Of a stretch of 64,000 nt of DNA, positions 33,649-45,570 are shown in pieces (within the stretch, counting starts at the first letter, position 1; the number at the start of each line of letters is the position of its first letter). This DNA is from Desulfitobacterium chlororespirans DSM 11544 (GTDB taxonomy: Bacteria > Bacillota > Desulfitobacteriia > Desulfitobacteriales > Desulfitobacteriaceae). The stretch covers positions 67,926 to 131,925 of the forward strand of contig NZ_FRDN01000008.1 in NCBI RefSeq assembly GCF_900143285.1, in the 5' to 3' direction. The notes under the pieces are model-generated. The model had not been told where the DNA came from and did not search any database. It saw nothing but the letters and a program-made list of their open reading frames with translations. The position numbers and the translations under genes are program-made.

Positions 33649-33682
33649 AAAAAGGCTGTGAGCTGACTGCTCCAGCCTTTTC
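33649..33682. terminator. Terminator of the AraC gene
   Basis: A stem AAAAGGCTG / CAGCCTTTT lies about 40 bases after the minus-strand araC stop codon. Confidence 0.65.
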
Positions 33683-33722
33683 TCAGTTCTATGCCCAATT
33701 ATAATTAAGGGAAATGTAGCCT

Positions 33723-34685
33723 CTAACTATCAAGTTTTTCCGTCAGGATATTTTTCTCATCAGCATATTTTCTGCGGTATTCCCCGGGAGTAAGTCCATA
33801 GGTTGCTTTAAAACAACGGTAAAAATAGCTCTTGTCGTGGAAGCCCGTGCTTTCCGAAATATTCTGCACGGAAAGCTCTGTGGAGACCAGAAGCCGGCGG
33901 GCTTGTTCCAGCCGCATTTCCTGCATTTTAGTCGTGAAATTGCAGAGAGCCTTTTTTTGAAACATGGCCGAAAAATAAGCGGGATGGTAGTTAAAATGGG
34001 CGGCTGTGCTGGCAAGGGTGGCGGTCGTGAAATGATCGGACATGTATTTGAGAATATCCCCGATCAAATAATCTTTCATCATACTGGATTCGTTGATCAC
34101 CAAATGGGTACGGTGGATGCGATTAAGATTGGTCATGAAAAGCACTGTGGAACAGCGCACCGTTTTGACGGACAGATCATCCGTATTGCTCAGCTCCAGC
34201 TGCAGGGCTTTGGCGAACTGCTGAATCGGCATTTCCCGGCTGCAGTCAAAATAAAGAAACTCATCCTTGCAGTTGCTGAGGCCAAAGAAACTATAAATAA
34301 GTTGGCAATCGGCCAGCATGGAAATAAACAGGCTGTCAAACAGTTCTTTTTTGTACAGGGCCAGATAGATCTCCGCACCATCTTTAGGTTCAACGACAAA
34401 ATTGCATTGGCTGCGGAATAAAAAGATGTTTCCGGCAAAACAGGTTGTTTTTTGTTGCCCGATCAGAACAGTGGCCGGTCCGCCGCAAAACAAAATGCTG
34501 ACATGGCTGCTGGAGCAGTGTACGGGGTTGCCGTCAGCGGGCAGAAGCAGCAGAGCAAAGAGGGCGTCACTTTGTTCGAAAAGTAATTTGTCTTGAGAGA
34601 AGGAGCCGCTTGCCGGGTCAAAACAGAACTGCTGCTTTGATGCTGCCAAAACGTTTGGAAGCTGCCGGGAAGGAATAGTTGACAT
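33723..34685 (-). CDS. AraC-family regulator with cupin-like sensor
   Basis: A 320-residue regulator. The N-terminal two thirds look like a cupin-type ligand domain; the C-terminal AraC double helix-turn-helix is clear (ATLASTAAHFNYHPAYFSAM, LEQARRLLVSTELSVQNISE, YFYRCFKATYGLTPGEYRR). The frame is open further upstream, but ATG 34685 with AAAGGAGA is the proper start. It is divergent from the fumarate-reductase-like flavoprotein gene, which it probably controls. Confidence 0.88.
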   Translation of the reverse strand: MSTIPSRQLPNVLAASKQQFCFDPASGSFSQDKLLFEQSDALFALLLLPADGNPVHCSSSHVSILFCGGPATVLIGQQKTTCFAGNIFLFRSQCNFVVEPKDGAEIYLALYKKELFDSLFISMLADCQLIYSFFGLSNCKDEFLYFDCSREMPIQQFAKALQLELSNTDDLSVKTVRCSTVLFMTNLNRIHRTHLVINESSMMKDYLIGDILKYMSDHFTTATLASTAAHFNYHPAYFSAMFQKKALCNFTTKMQEMRLEQARRLLVSTELSVQNISESTGFHDKSYFYRCFKATYGLTPGEYRRKYADEKNILTEKLDS

Positions 34686-34919
34686 AAGACGTTCTCCTTT
34701 CTGAATGACCTGGATCTCTTTTGCATGTATAGTATAGCCTGTTTTAAGGCAAATGATAAGACCAATGATAAGACAGCTGATCATGTATTGAATTGAAGAT
34801 ATTAAAATAAACCACTTTTTTGACTAAATCAGAGAGATGTCCGGAGTAATAGGGCCTATGGTATCATTTTCATGTGAATTCAAGAACAAAAACTGAGGCC
34901 AATAAAGGAGGAAGCTCAA

Positions 34920-36689
34920 ATGGAAGGTAGAGAAAAGGAGAACAGAACCGGAATGTCCCGCAGGGATTTTCTGAGAGGTGCGGCAATCGGTACAGCAGGG
35001 GTAGCTATGACTGGTGTATTGGGAGCGTGTGCACCGGCTTCGACTCAGGCCCCCGTGGGGGAAACTCCGGCAGGGGAGCCCACACCTTCAGGTAAACTGC
35101 CCTGGCTGGGCAAGGAACCGGAAATTGCCGATGCCAATGTGGAAGCGACGACCACGGTGGATGTTATTGTGATCGGTGCAGGTGTGGCAGGCGTCGCGGC
35201 GACCCGTTCGGCCAGTGAAGAAGGGGCCGCGGTAGCGGTATTTGAGAAGGGCAAGGGCCCTCAATGCCGCAGCGGTGAATACGCAGTGATCAACGGCAAG
35301 CTGCAGGCACGCTGGGGCCGGGACACTATGGACCCGGATGAATTGGTGGACAGCCATATGAAGGAAAGCTCCTATAAAATCAAGCGCTCCATCATGTCGC
35401 GCTGGGCTAAGGAAAACGCTGAAGTCTTTGACTGGTTTATCGCCGCCAAACCGGATCTATATATTTGCGATACCGCCCGCAGCGATGTTCCGGATGAGCA
35501 TAAAGACGCCTTTTTAGCTCCCCTTCTGCACCCGCTGCCGGAGCATTACAATTTCAAAGAGGAGCAGTTTCCCACATTTCCCACTTCAGTCATTCTTTCA
35601 CCGTCCCAGGCGCCGGTGGTCAACGCCAATATGGATAAAGCCATCAGCACCGGCAAGGTTAAGACTTACTATGGTCACTTCGTGGAAAAACTGATTATGG
35701 AAAACGGTCGCTGCACCGGGGTATACGCCCGCAACGCCCAAACCGGCAAATATGTCAAAGCTATCGCCAATAAGGGTGTCATTCTGGCTACCGGGGAATA
35801 TGCCAGCAACGATGAAATTGTCAATTACTATTGCCCGGAAGTCTTGGAAAACAATATTCCCCGCATCTGGGTCAATATCGATGTGGAAGGAAATAAGACC
35901 AATACCGGAGACGGGCTGAAATTAGGGGCCTGGGCCGGGGCAAAGATCCAGCAGCATCATGCCCCCATGATTCACCACATGGGCGGGGAAGCCGATATTG
36001 AAGGAATCGGGGTCATGGGTATTGCCGGATTCCTGCAGTTGGATGCTAATGGCAAACGTTTTATGAATGAAGATGTGCCCGGCCAGCAGGTGGAAAACCA
36101 GATTGAGCTGTTAAAGGGGCAATACTCCTACCAGTTCTGGGATGCTAAATGGAAGGATGAAATCCAGTATATGCCGGCCGCCCATGGCACTCCCTGCTAT
36201 TACGATGAATCCACGCCTAAAAACAATGCAACCAGTGCCAATCATAAAAGCCAGGCACAGCTGGATAAAGCCGTTGCCGATGGGCGCTGCGTTAAAGCGG
36301 ATACCCTGGAAGAGCTGCTGAGCAAGTTGGAAATCGATCAGGAGACAGCCCGTAAATCCATTCAACGCTATAACGAATTATGCCATAAGGGCAAAGATGA
36401 AGATTTCGGCAAGGTAGCCAAGCGCCTGTTCCCTCTGGAAACCGCACCATTTTACGCCGTAAAAATGACCACAGCGGCCATGCTGGTTTGCATCGGTGGT
36501 CTGGAAAGCGATGAAGAGTGCCATACCTTTGATGAGAATCGCAATGTGATTCCCGGACTCTATGCGGCAGGCAATATTCAAGGTAACCGTTATGGCGTTG
36601 AATATCCCATCAGTTTAAAAGGAGTTTCTCATGCCACGGCTTTATTCTATGGCTACATTGCCGGGAAGAATGCTGTAAAACAGATTTGA
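34920..36689 (+). CDS. Tat-exported fumarate-reductase-like flavoprotein (FAD)
   Basis: The 589-residue protein has a twin-arginine signal (SRRDFLRGAAIG) ending in a lipobox-like LGAC, so it is probably a Tat-exported lipoprotein outside the membrane. The FAD domain begins VDVIVIGAGVAGVAA, and ISLKGVSHATALFYGYIAGK is the C-terminal FAD motif. It resembles flavocytochrome c / urocanate-reductase-type enzymes that reduce a C=C bond. A separate FMN-binding lipoprotein gene follows 88 bases on and likely supplies electrons. Its start ATG 34920 has an AAAGGAGGA site. Confidence 0.9.
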   Translation: MEGREKENRTGMSRRDFLRGAAIGTAGVAMTGVLGACAPASTQAPVGETPAGEPTPSGKLPWLGKEPEIADANVEATTTVDVIVIGAGVAGVAATRSASEEGAAVAVFEKGKGPQCRSGEYAVINGKLQARWGRDTMDPDELVDSHMKESSYKIKRSIMSRWAKENAEVFDWFIAAKPDLYICDTARSDVPDEHKDAFLAPLLHPLPEHYNFKEEQFPTFPTSVILSPSQAPVVNANMDKAISTGKVKTYYGHFVEKLIMENGRCTGVYARNAQTGKYVKAIANKGVILATGEYASNDEIVNYYCPEVLENNIPRIWVNIDVEGNKTNTGDGLKLGAWAGAKIQQHHAPMIHHMGGEADIEGIGVMGIAGFLQLDANGKRFMNEDVPGQQVENQIELLKGQYSYQFWDAKWKDEIQYMPAAHGTPCYYDESTPKNNATSANHKSQAQLDKAVADGRCVKADTLEELLSKLEIDQETARKSIQRYNELCHKGKDEDFGKVAKRLFPLETAPFYAVKMTTAAMLVCIGGLESDEECHTFDENRNVIPGLYAAGNIQGNRYGVEYPISLKGVSHATALFYGYIAGKNAVKQI

Positions 36690-36777
36690 TTCCGAACCAA
36701 AACAAGGGCACCGCACCTTAAGACTGTAATATAAGAAGATTTAATGGACTTTTTGATGAAGCGAGGGGGAGAATAAA

Positions 36778-37143
36778 ATGAAAAATACTAAAATGATCGC
36801 GTTAATGGGTGTTGTTTTATCCACGGTAGTTTTGCTGACGGGGTGCGGATCCCAATCTGCAGATGCCGGACTGTACAAGGACGGAACCTATGAAGGGTCC
36901 AGTGATAAAGGCATTCATCCTGGGCTTAAGGTCTCGGTTACTGTCCAGGGCGGAAAAATCGCTGAAGTTGCCGTCGTTGAGAATCAGGAGACCCCAGGCG
37001 TGGGCTCCATGGCCATCGAAGCCCTGCCTGCCAAGATTGTCGAAGCTCAATCCACTGAAGTAGAGGCAGTCAGCGGCGCCAGCCTCTCCTCGGCAGCTAT
37101 TAAGGAAGCTGTCGACAAGGCCTTGGAGCAGGCTAAGAAATAA
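36778..37143 (+). CDS. FMN-binding lipoprotein
   Basis: A 121-residue FMN_bind-domain lipoprotein. The signal ends in the lipobox LTGC. The domain shows YKDGTYEGSSDKG and the flavinylation region VEAVSGASLSSAAI, which has Ser where most members have Thr (SGAT) for the covalent FMN bond made by ApbE. It should be an extracytoplasmic electron carrier for the flavoprotein encoded just upstream. A terminator follows directly. Confidence 0.9.
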   Translation: MKNTKMIALMGVVLSTVVLLTGCGSQSADAGLYKDGTYEGSSDKGIHPGLKVSVTVQGGKIAEVAVVENQETPGVGSMAIEALPAKIVEAQSTEVEAVSGASLSSAAIKEAVDKALEQAKK

Positions 37144-37151
37144 GCTCATCT

Positions 37152-37186
37152 AAGATCCTCTTCACCGTATTGGTGACGAGGATCTT
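37152..37186 (+). terminator. Terminator of the flavoprotein operon
   Basis: A stem AAGATCCTC / GAGGATCTT with inner CACC/GGTG pairing is followed by a T-run. Confidence 0.85.
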
Positions 37187-37259
37187 TTGTTTTTAATTCT
37201 TCGGTTTTATTTCTGCATAGTTTTATTTTGCGTAGATCAGGATTGCCGATTTTCTGTTA

Positions 37260-37925
37260 TCAGCGTTTGTTTACTATTATTTTTTCCGCAGCAACGACTC
37301 CGCAATAATCTGTTAAATACGAGGAAAGCTTTTCCAGCCAATAATCCAGTTCCTCTGCACCATCAAAAGAATAGATAATGGTAACTATGTTATGCCCGCC
37401 GGGTTGGATCATCGCTCTGCGGCTGTCGCTGCTGGGGTTGCCAAAAGGCCCTGACTGATCATAGAGAGTAGGCAGGTATTCGATGTTCACAGCAGACTTC
37501 CCTATACCATCGTAATGGGTTCCCTTTTCGGCACGCCGGAGTTCAAGGTTCCCCTGGAGTTGGTCTGCATCATATGAGCCGATGGAGTAGCCGGAGGAAA
37601 TGGAAATCAGATTATTGATCTCGACAATGTTATTGATGCGATAAAGCCCTTTGCCTTGCACAATACGGCGAAGCATAGCTTCCGCTGCATTGCGGTAGTC
37701 ATGGGGAGATTTTCCAAGGGCTTTATAGGCTTGACGGGTTGCCGCAATATGGGAGTTTTGAGCTATTTTTTCAGTTGAATAGCTCTCTGATAATACTGCA
37801 ATCGCAGAGTCAAATAGTATGATCAATTCCTGGGTGCTGGGAACAACGTCAGCCTTGTAAGACAAAACGCCTAAGGCAGCTCCCGGACAAAGCGAATAGA
37901 CCTCGTCTGAAATAGAAATTTTCAT
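37260..37925 (-). CDS. B3/B4-domain protein (stand-alone tRNA-synthetase-like editing fold)
   Basis: The 221-residue protein resembles the B3/B4 domain of the phenylalanyl-tRNA synthetase beta chain as found in free-standing proteins: SPHDYRNAAEAMLRRIVQGK, INNIVEINNLISISSGYSIG and the end HNIVTIIYSFDG fit. Such proteins may hydrolyse mischarged tRNA or bind aminoacyl groups. The frame is open to 38018, but ATG 37925 begins the conserved part (MKISISDEVYSLCPG). It is a single gene. Confidence 0.75.
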   Translation of the reverse strand: MKISISDEVYSLCPGAALGVLSYKADVVPSTQELIILFDSAIAVLSESYSTEKIAQNSHIAATRQAYKALGKSPHDYRNAAEAMLRRIVQGKGLYRINNIVEINNLISISSGYSIGSYDADQLQGNLELRRAEKGTHYDGIGKSAVNIEYLPTLYDQSGPFGNPSSDSRRAMIQPGGHNIVTIIYSFDGAEELDYWLEKLSSYLTDYCGVVAAEKIIVNKR

Positions 37926-38161
37926 GTTTTTACCCACTCTTTCTATCATTGTCCTTAAATAAATGACCATAGCATAAATGACACTAGAGAGCATAGTTGT
38001 CCCTCTATGTAATCGCATTGTATAATTTCTTTTGTAGTAAGTAAATATGGAATGACTCAGGCATGATTTACACTGCCAAAACCTGTGATCATCCGCAACA
38101 TAACTATCAGGAATTCATTTTAACGCTTTGCTATGATTCATTGGAAAGGAGGCGATAAGCA

Positions 38162-39037
38162 ATGAATATGTTGGCTCAATTTAATGAGGTCATGGCTTAT
38201 ATTGAAAAAAACTTGCTGGATGTTATTGAGCCGGGGCAGATTTCCCGTATAGCCGGCTGCTCAGAATACCATTTTCGCAGAATGTTTTCTTTTCTGGCCG
38301 GAATGCCCTTGGGTGAATACATTCGCCGCAGACGGCTGTCATTGGCGGGTGCGCTGTTGAGGTCTGAACAAGTCAAGATTATCGATTTGGCATTGCAGCT
38401 GGGCTATGAGTCCCCGGAAGCTTTCAGCAAGGCCTTTCAGGTCATGCATGGAGTAGCTCCCTCCCAAGCCAAAAAAGCAAATGCGGAACTTAAAGTCATG
38501 CCCCCCATGACCTTCCAATTAACGATTAAAGGAGGAACAGAAATGAACTATCGCCTTGTGGAAAAAGATGAATTCTATATCGTTGGGTTTAAAAAACGGA
38601 TTACCATGCAATTCAAAGGCATTAATCCGGAAATGGATTCCTTAGTACAAAAACTGACACCTGAAGTCATCGCTGAATTAAAAAGTTTGTGCGATACCGA
38701 ACCGAAAGGCATGCTCAGTGTTTCCGCGAATTTTGATGAACGCACCGCAGAAGGCTCCCAGCTTGACCAGTACATTGGTGTTGCCGCATCCCAGGCAAAT
38801 TCCAATCACTATGATCTTCTGCATGTTCCGGCAGCCACCTGGGCAGTGTTTAAAGCGGTGGGTACTTTCCCGGAAGCTCTTCAGAATACATGGGCCAAAA
38901 TATACGCCGAATGGTTCCCCGCATCAGGATATGAAATGACCGGGGGTCCTGAATTATTGTGGAACGAAACCCCGGATACCAGCAAACCCGATTATAAAAG
39001 CGAAATCTGGATTCCTGTTCGCAAAAGTATCGGTTAA
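38162..39037 (+). CDS. AraC-type regulator with GyrI-like effector domain
   Basis: A 291-residue Rob/SoxS-like regulator with the helix-turn-helix pair at the N-terminus (ISRIAGCSEYHFRRMFSFLA, LALQLGYESPEAFSKAFQ) and a GyrI-like small-molecule-binding domain from about residue 120 (VEKDEFYIVGFKKRI to the end). Such proteins usually control drug or stress responses. ATG 38162 has AAAGGAGG. DNA around 38445-38486 is closely related to a dead fragment at 47521-47562. Confidence 0.9.
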   Translation: MNMLAQFNEVMAYIEKNLLDVIEPGQISRIAGCSEYHFRRMFSFLAGMPLGEYIRRRRLSLAGALLRSEQVKIIDLALQLGYESPEAFSKAFQVMHGVAPSQAKKANAELKVMPPMTFQLTIKGGTEMNYRLVEKDEFYIVGFKKRITMQFKGINPEMDSLVQKLTPEVIAELKSLCDTEPKGMLSVSANFDERTAEGSQLDQYIGVAASQANSNHYDLLHVPAATWAVFKAVGTFPEALQNTWAKIYAEWFPASGYEMTGGPELLWNETPDTSKPDYKSEIWIPVRKSIG

Positions 39038-39074
39038 ATTCATAACGGCTGTCCCGGCAGGACAGTTGGAAAGG

Positions 39075-39120
39075 CAGCAAAAGACGACAACCGGCGGAAG
39101 CTGGAAGTCGTCTTTTGCTG
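39075..39120 (+). terminator. Terminator after the AraC-GyrI gene
   Basis: A perfect 14-bp stem (CAGCAAAAGACGAC and complement) with an 18-nt loop lies immediately before the marR promoter. Confidence 0.75.
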
Positions 39121-39124
39121 ATTG

Positions 39125-39176
39125 TTGACATGGAAGGAAAAAAAACCTATACTTAGAATTGCTTCCATGGAAGTAA
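39125..39176 (+). promoter_or_regulatory. marR promoter and operator
   Basis: TTGACA (39125-39130) and TATACT (39148-39153) are 17 bp apart. Just downstream, TTGCTTCCATGGAAGTAA (39159-39176) holds the perfect 12-bp palindrome CTTCCATGGAAG across the expected start of transcription, a typical MarR self-repression site. Confidence 0.75.
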
Positions 39177-39195
39177 TATGAGTAAGGAGTATAAA

Positions 39196-39669
39196 ATGAA
39201 GATCGCCAAAGATATTATGGACACCTTGCTGAGCATACAACAAGATATGGATTCCATGACTCATAAATTTGATGACCTAAATTTTTCCCAGGTCCATTGC
39301 CTTCATTGGATTGGAACCATGGAAAACCCCAATGTGACCAAGATAGCAGCGGAGTTGAGAATGACCACCGGCGCAGTCACTAAAATATGCAAGAAACTGT
39401 CCGACAAAAATTACATTGTGAAGTATCAGAATCCGGAAAACAATAAGGAGGTGTATTATCGGCTGACAGAAAAAGGCCAGGCCATCTATGAAGCCCATGA
39501 GGTCATTCATGACAAAGCTCATCATTGTCAAACAGATGTTATAGACAGATATAGTATTGATGAACAAAGGGTTATACTGAAATTTCTGCAGGATATATAT
39601 GCCCTGATGAATAACGAAGCTGAACAAGTAACAGAAATGGTTGAGAATAAGGAGAAACCGGATGCCTAA
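39196..39669 (+). CDS. MarR-family regulator
   Basis: A 157-residue winged-helix regulator: the recognition region NVTKIAAELRMTTGAVTKIC and the wing YYRLTEKGQAI are clear. An earlier in-frame ATG (39178) exists, but the AAGGAG between them sits six bases before ATG 39196. Its last codons overlap the small gene at 39662. The palindrome at 39159-39176 in its promoter is its likely operator. Confidence 0.9.
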   Translation: MKIAKDIMDTLLSIQQDMDSMTHKFDDLNFSQVHCLHWIGTMENPNVTKIAAELRMTTGAVTKICKKLSDKNYIVKYQNPENNKEVYYRLTEKGQAIYEAHEVIHDKAHHCQTDVIDRYSIDEQRVILKFLQDIYALMNNEAEQVTEMVENKEKPDA

Positions 39670-39865
39670 AATCGTGATATGCAAAAATACAAAAAAACAT
39701 GCTGAAGTAATCCAAGCTTTAACCAATAGAAAGATTGATTTTGAGATCGTAGATTGTACCAAGAAATGCTTTAAATGCCGCACCAGTGTGATGATTAAAC
39801 AGGATGACAACTATATCTCAGCCTCTACAGTGGAAAAATTACTGACAAAGCTGTCTCTTGACTGA
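39662..39865 (+). CDS. Small cysteine protein, DUF1450-like
   Basis: The 67-residue protein has a thioredoxin-like strand pattern, a Cys early (VICKN) and the motif DCTKKCFKCR, resembling YuzB/DUF1450 proteins (C-x3-C-x2-C). It overlaps the MarR gene by eight bases and has AAGGAG upstream, so it is cotranscribed with and perhaps regulated by MarR. Function unknown; the Cys group suggests redox or metal binding. Confidence 0.68.
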   Translation: MPKIVICKNTKKHAEVIQALTNRKIDFEIVDCTKKCFKCRTSVMIKQDDNYISASTVEKLLTKLSLD

Positions 39866-39870
39866 GTTTT

Positions 39871-40740
39871 TTAAACCTCATATCCGAAAAGGGTGAGCTG
39901 GTTTTGGCCTGTGGTGCAAATCTCAATCTCCACAGCGTCCAATTGAATGGTATTGCCTATGCCTAACCCGGTATGGCTGCCGATAAATGAGGTTTGCAGG
40001 GTTGTGATGACATCCCAGGGGTTAGCGGCACCCAGCACAGCAGCGGTGATGTCGAATTCAACAGGGTTAGTTAAATAATTAAGAGTGCCGATGATGGAAA
40101 GGCTGATTTGATCCAATTGAGTCCAGGCTGCCTGAGGATTAGACCGCCAATTAAGGATCATCGAGCTGATACCTACGGCAAGGGTCAGGTTGAGCCGGCA
40201 ATAGAATTTGATCACAACCTGCTCAATGTCCAAATAAGCAGCCAGGGCGGGGAGCAGGCTGTACCCCAGGACGATATTTCCTCCGGTTTGGGTGAGCAAT
40301 GCCGAGGCTAAAGAGGCAACACTGCCGTTGTGAAGCCCTACGGCATTATTGACATTGGTGAAATCCGTGCGGCCGTTATAAGCTGTCTGAGTAGCGGTAA
40401 CAGCGCCGGAAGTTTGGCAGTCTATCTGCTCGTCGGATGTTCTCACCATGAGGGTATTGTTCGTCTTGAGCTGATAGGGTGAAGGAAAGTTCTGACTCAC
40501 GGTGCTGAAGGGCCCGGTTGCTCTCAGGGAAAGAAAGTCGTCATTGCCGTCACTTAAGATGATGGATGCCGCCAGAGGAGCCGACACCTGAGCCGCTGTC
40601 AGACAGACGCTTTTTCCTGTTTCCGGAGTCCAGAGGCTCTGCCTTGTGGGTAGAACACCGAAGCGGTCATATTTGATCATGGGGGAGCTTTTCTCAATTG
40701 CCACGGGAATAGCATTGGATGTTTGAAGAAGTTGTTTCAT
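39871..40740 (-). CDS. Beta-rich surface protein, larger paralogue with inserted module
   Basis: A 289-residue protein I cannot assign to a named family. Residues about 25-105 (TPETGKSVCLTAAQVSAP, NFPSPYQLKTNNTLMVRTS) and the last residues (LTLFGYEV) match the neighbouring 123-residue protein, but about 165 residues are inserted before the final strand. The mature composition (Thr/Ser/Asn-rich, almost no Cys) suggests a surface beta-sandwich. It overlaps the next gene as ATGA and belongs to a minus-strand cluster with DUF4183 proteins, so spore surface is likely. Confidence 0.6.
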   Translation of the reverse strand: MKQLLQTSNAIPVAIEKSSPMIKYDRFGVLPTRQSLWTPETGKSVCLTAAQVSAPLAASIILSDGNDDFLSLRATGPFSTVSQNFPSPYQLKTNNTLMVRTSDEQIDCQTSGAVTATQTAYNGRTDFTNVNNAVGLHNGSVASLASALLTQTGGNIVLGYSLLPALAAYLDIEQVVIKFYCRLNLTLAVGISSMILNWRSNPQAAWTQLDQISLSIIGTLNYLTNPVEFDITAAVLGAANPWDVITTLQTSFIGSHTGLGIGNTIQLDAVEIEICTTGQNQLTLFGYEV

Positions 40741-41108
40741 AATTCGTACCCCATAAGGGTGATATTGACTGTCCCCGCGGCACTTGTCGTCACTGAGATG
40801 GCTTCATCCTGGTTAAGCTGAACAGGGGAGGGAAAGCTTGCCCCATAGGTTGCCAGGGCGCTGGTAAGCATGATGGACATAAACGCAGCGTTGCTTCCTC
40901 TGTTCAGTTGAATGGTGACGGGAACGGAAGCGGACACTTGCAAGGCCGTCATAAAGACGCTTTTGCCGGAAGCCGGTGTCCAGAGCGCTGTATTGGTCTG
41001 AGCCGAGGTGAAGGTCCGGAACAGGACAATGTTCGACGGATACTCCCTCGTAATCAAGGGATCTTCCAAACTAAAAACGATGCTCATGAGTTTCGTGTTA
41101 TCGCCCAT
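40737..41108 (-). CDS. Small beta-rich surface protein
   Basis: The 123-residue protein (ATG 41108 with AAGGGGG) has the pattern LWTPASGKSVFMTALQVSAS, NFPSP-like ASFPSPVQLNQDEAIS and the end LMGYEL, all shared with the 289-residue neighbour. It is probably one beta-sandwich domain. The two genes lie 42 bases after a very large DUF4183/DUF11 protein gene and are likely part of the same spore-surface unit. No signal peptide is present. Confidence 0.6.
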   Translation of the reverse strand: MGDNTKLMSIVFSLEDPLITREYPSNIVLFRTFTSAQTNTALWTPASGKSVFMTALQVSASVPVTIQLNRGSNAAFMSIMLTSALATYGASFPSPVQLNQDEAISVTTSAAGTVNITLMGYEL

Positions 41109-41153
41109 CAAAAAACCCCCTTATAGCGTTACTTACTCATAGCCTCCACAGAG

Positions 41154-44348
<3,195 letters not shown>

Positions 44349-44411
44349 CTATGTTTCTAATAGGAAGCAGGTTCTTTAAAGTGAAACAGAAATATAATAA
44401 TGTAACAAACA

Positions 44412-44454
44412 ACGGCAAGACGGCCTGGCTAAAATGACCAGGCCGTCTTGCTGT
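44412..44454 (-). terminator. Terminator of the small DUF4183 gene
   Basis: A long perfect stem (GGCAAGACGGCCTGG with its complement, up to 15 bp) separates the DUF4183 gene at 44542 from the giant gene, which therefore has its own promoter. Confidence 0.75.
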
Positions 44455-44541
44455 ACGCTCTTATTGGGGGTGTGCCTTTGCGTAAGCTCCTTATTGTCGC
44501 CAGTCCGGATGTGGATGGCTGCACATCTTCAAGCTTAAAAA

Positions 44542-44922
44542 TTAGGTTGTTACAGTGGTGTCGGAATCGGAAACCGGAGCGAAGTTAGTGACGACTAAGG
44601 TAATGGGGGCGCCGACAGGAACTGTATCAGCATCTGTGATCACTACTTGGGAACCGTCACCGCTGACCGTGTATAAGCTGGTTTGCTGCAACACGCCGTT
44701 GATAAACAATAGATAATAGCCATTGTCCGCAGTTACAGGAGTAAGGTTGCCTGTCATGACATTACCGGCATCATCAGTAAATTCGGTAGCCGGAATAGTG
44801 ACCGTTCCGCCGGTTCTTTGATCTTCGCTTAACTCATAAAAATAGCTTTCGACGGCTGGATTGATCTCAGTATCTGTAGTCGTAACAGCGTCTATGGCGA
44901 GTTTGAATAATTTAGTGGCCAT
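44542..44922 (-). CDS. DUF4183-domain protein
   Basis: A 126-residue single DUF4183 protein: [20 protein letters not shown] and VPVGAPITLVVTNF align with the domains in the giant protein downstream. It starts at ATG 44922 behind a perfect AGGAGG. Exosporium or spore-coat location is inferred from the family and the neighbours. Confidence 0.75.
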   Translation of the reverse strand: MATKLFKLAIDAVTTTDTEINPAVESYFYELSEDQRTGGTVTIPATEFTDDAGNVMTGNLTPVTADNGYYLLFINGVLQQTSLYTVSGDGSQVVITDADTVPVGAPITLVVTNFAPVSDSDTTVTT

Positions 44923-45140
44923 GAGTCGACCTCCTATTGTAATATTTTGGGAATTTACTTTACTATATTCTGTAAGTTGACAAGATGTGACCGAATAGCT
45001 CAGGGTTTTTATATTGCCAAGTTTTTAGGAGAAAATACTTCGACTGGCGGGAATCCAGCGGAAACTTATAAAATGGCAATTTATAAAAAGGAATAGGGAG
45101 CAAAATTTATGGTGGCAATGATTTGTAATACGAAAAGAAA

Positions 45141-45167
45141 AGCCGGCCAGGGATCCCCGGGCCGGGT
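45141..45167 (-). terminator. Terminator of coiled-coil copy 2
   Basis: A GC-rich inverted repeat (GCCGGCC...GGGCCGG with GGGATCCC at the tip) follows the gene at 45186. It sits in the same relative place as the hairpin at 12-42. Confidence 0.55.
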
Positions 45168-45185
45168 ATGTATTACATAGCTATT

Positions 45186-45428
45186 TTATTGAGCTTTTAA
45201 AATTGTAATATCTTCCTGGGCATCGACTACCGCCGACGCAATAACATCAAGCTTTCGATGTATAGATTTGTTATCCAGCCTCAAAGAGAGGAGATCAAGT
45301 TCTATTCTATCCAGGTCAGCTTGCATTTCTTTCATGTCAGCTTGCATTTCTTTCATGTCAGATTGCATTTCATTTTGCCCGGCTTCTAGCTTTTCCAACT
45401 TTTCCAGAATAATATCCAACTTATCCAT
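45186..45428 (-). CDS. Small coiled-coil protein (copy 2)
   Basis: The 80-residue protein is one long coiled coil with an internal repeat (MQSDMKEMQADMKEMQADL) and Leu/Ile heptads throughout. ATG 45428 has GGGAGGGAT eight bases upstream. N-terminus, promoter, RBS and 3' flank match copy 1 at 46-273, while the middles have diverged. No membrane segment or DNA-binding motif is visible. Function unknown; it may multimerise or be the partner of a larger protein elsewhere. Confidence 0.7.
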   Translation of the reverse strand: MDKLDIILEKLEKLEAGQNEMQSDMKEMQADMKEMQADLDRIELDLLSLRLDNKSIHRKLDVIASAVVDAQEDITILKAQ

Positions 45429-45449
45429 TGCCTATCCCTCCCGATTTTT

Positions 45450-45478
45450 ATGTTACCACAACAATATTTGTAATACAA
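45450..45478 (-). promoter_or_regulatory. Promoter with palindrome TTGTAATACAA, coiled-coil copy 2
   Basis: Minus-strand TTGTAT (45478-45473) and TAACAT (45455-45450) are 17 bp apart; the palindrome TTGTAATACAA (45468-45478) overlaps the -35, as in copy 1. Confidence 0.5.
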
Positions 45479-45570
45479 TCCCAGAAAAATTTATAAAATA
45501 CAGTAGCTTTGGCAGCCACTAAGCTTCATTAATCTTTTAGGATAAAATTCCTGCCTCAACATTACTTGGC

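Noticed and set aside
34840-34900. Possible sigma-54 promoter before the Tat flavoprotein (TGGTATCATTTTCAT)
   Set aside because: GG is not followed by GC at 10 nt, and the neighbouring regulator is AraC-type, not an enhancer-binding protein.
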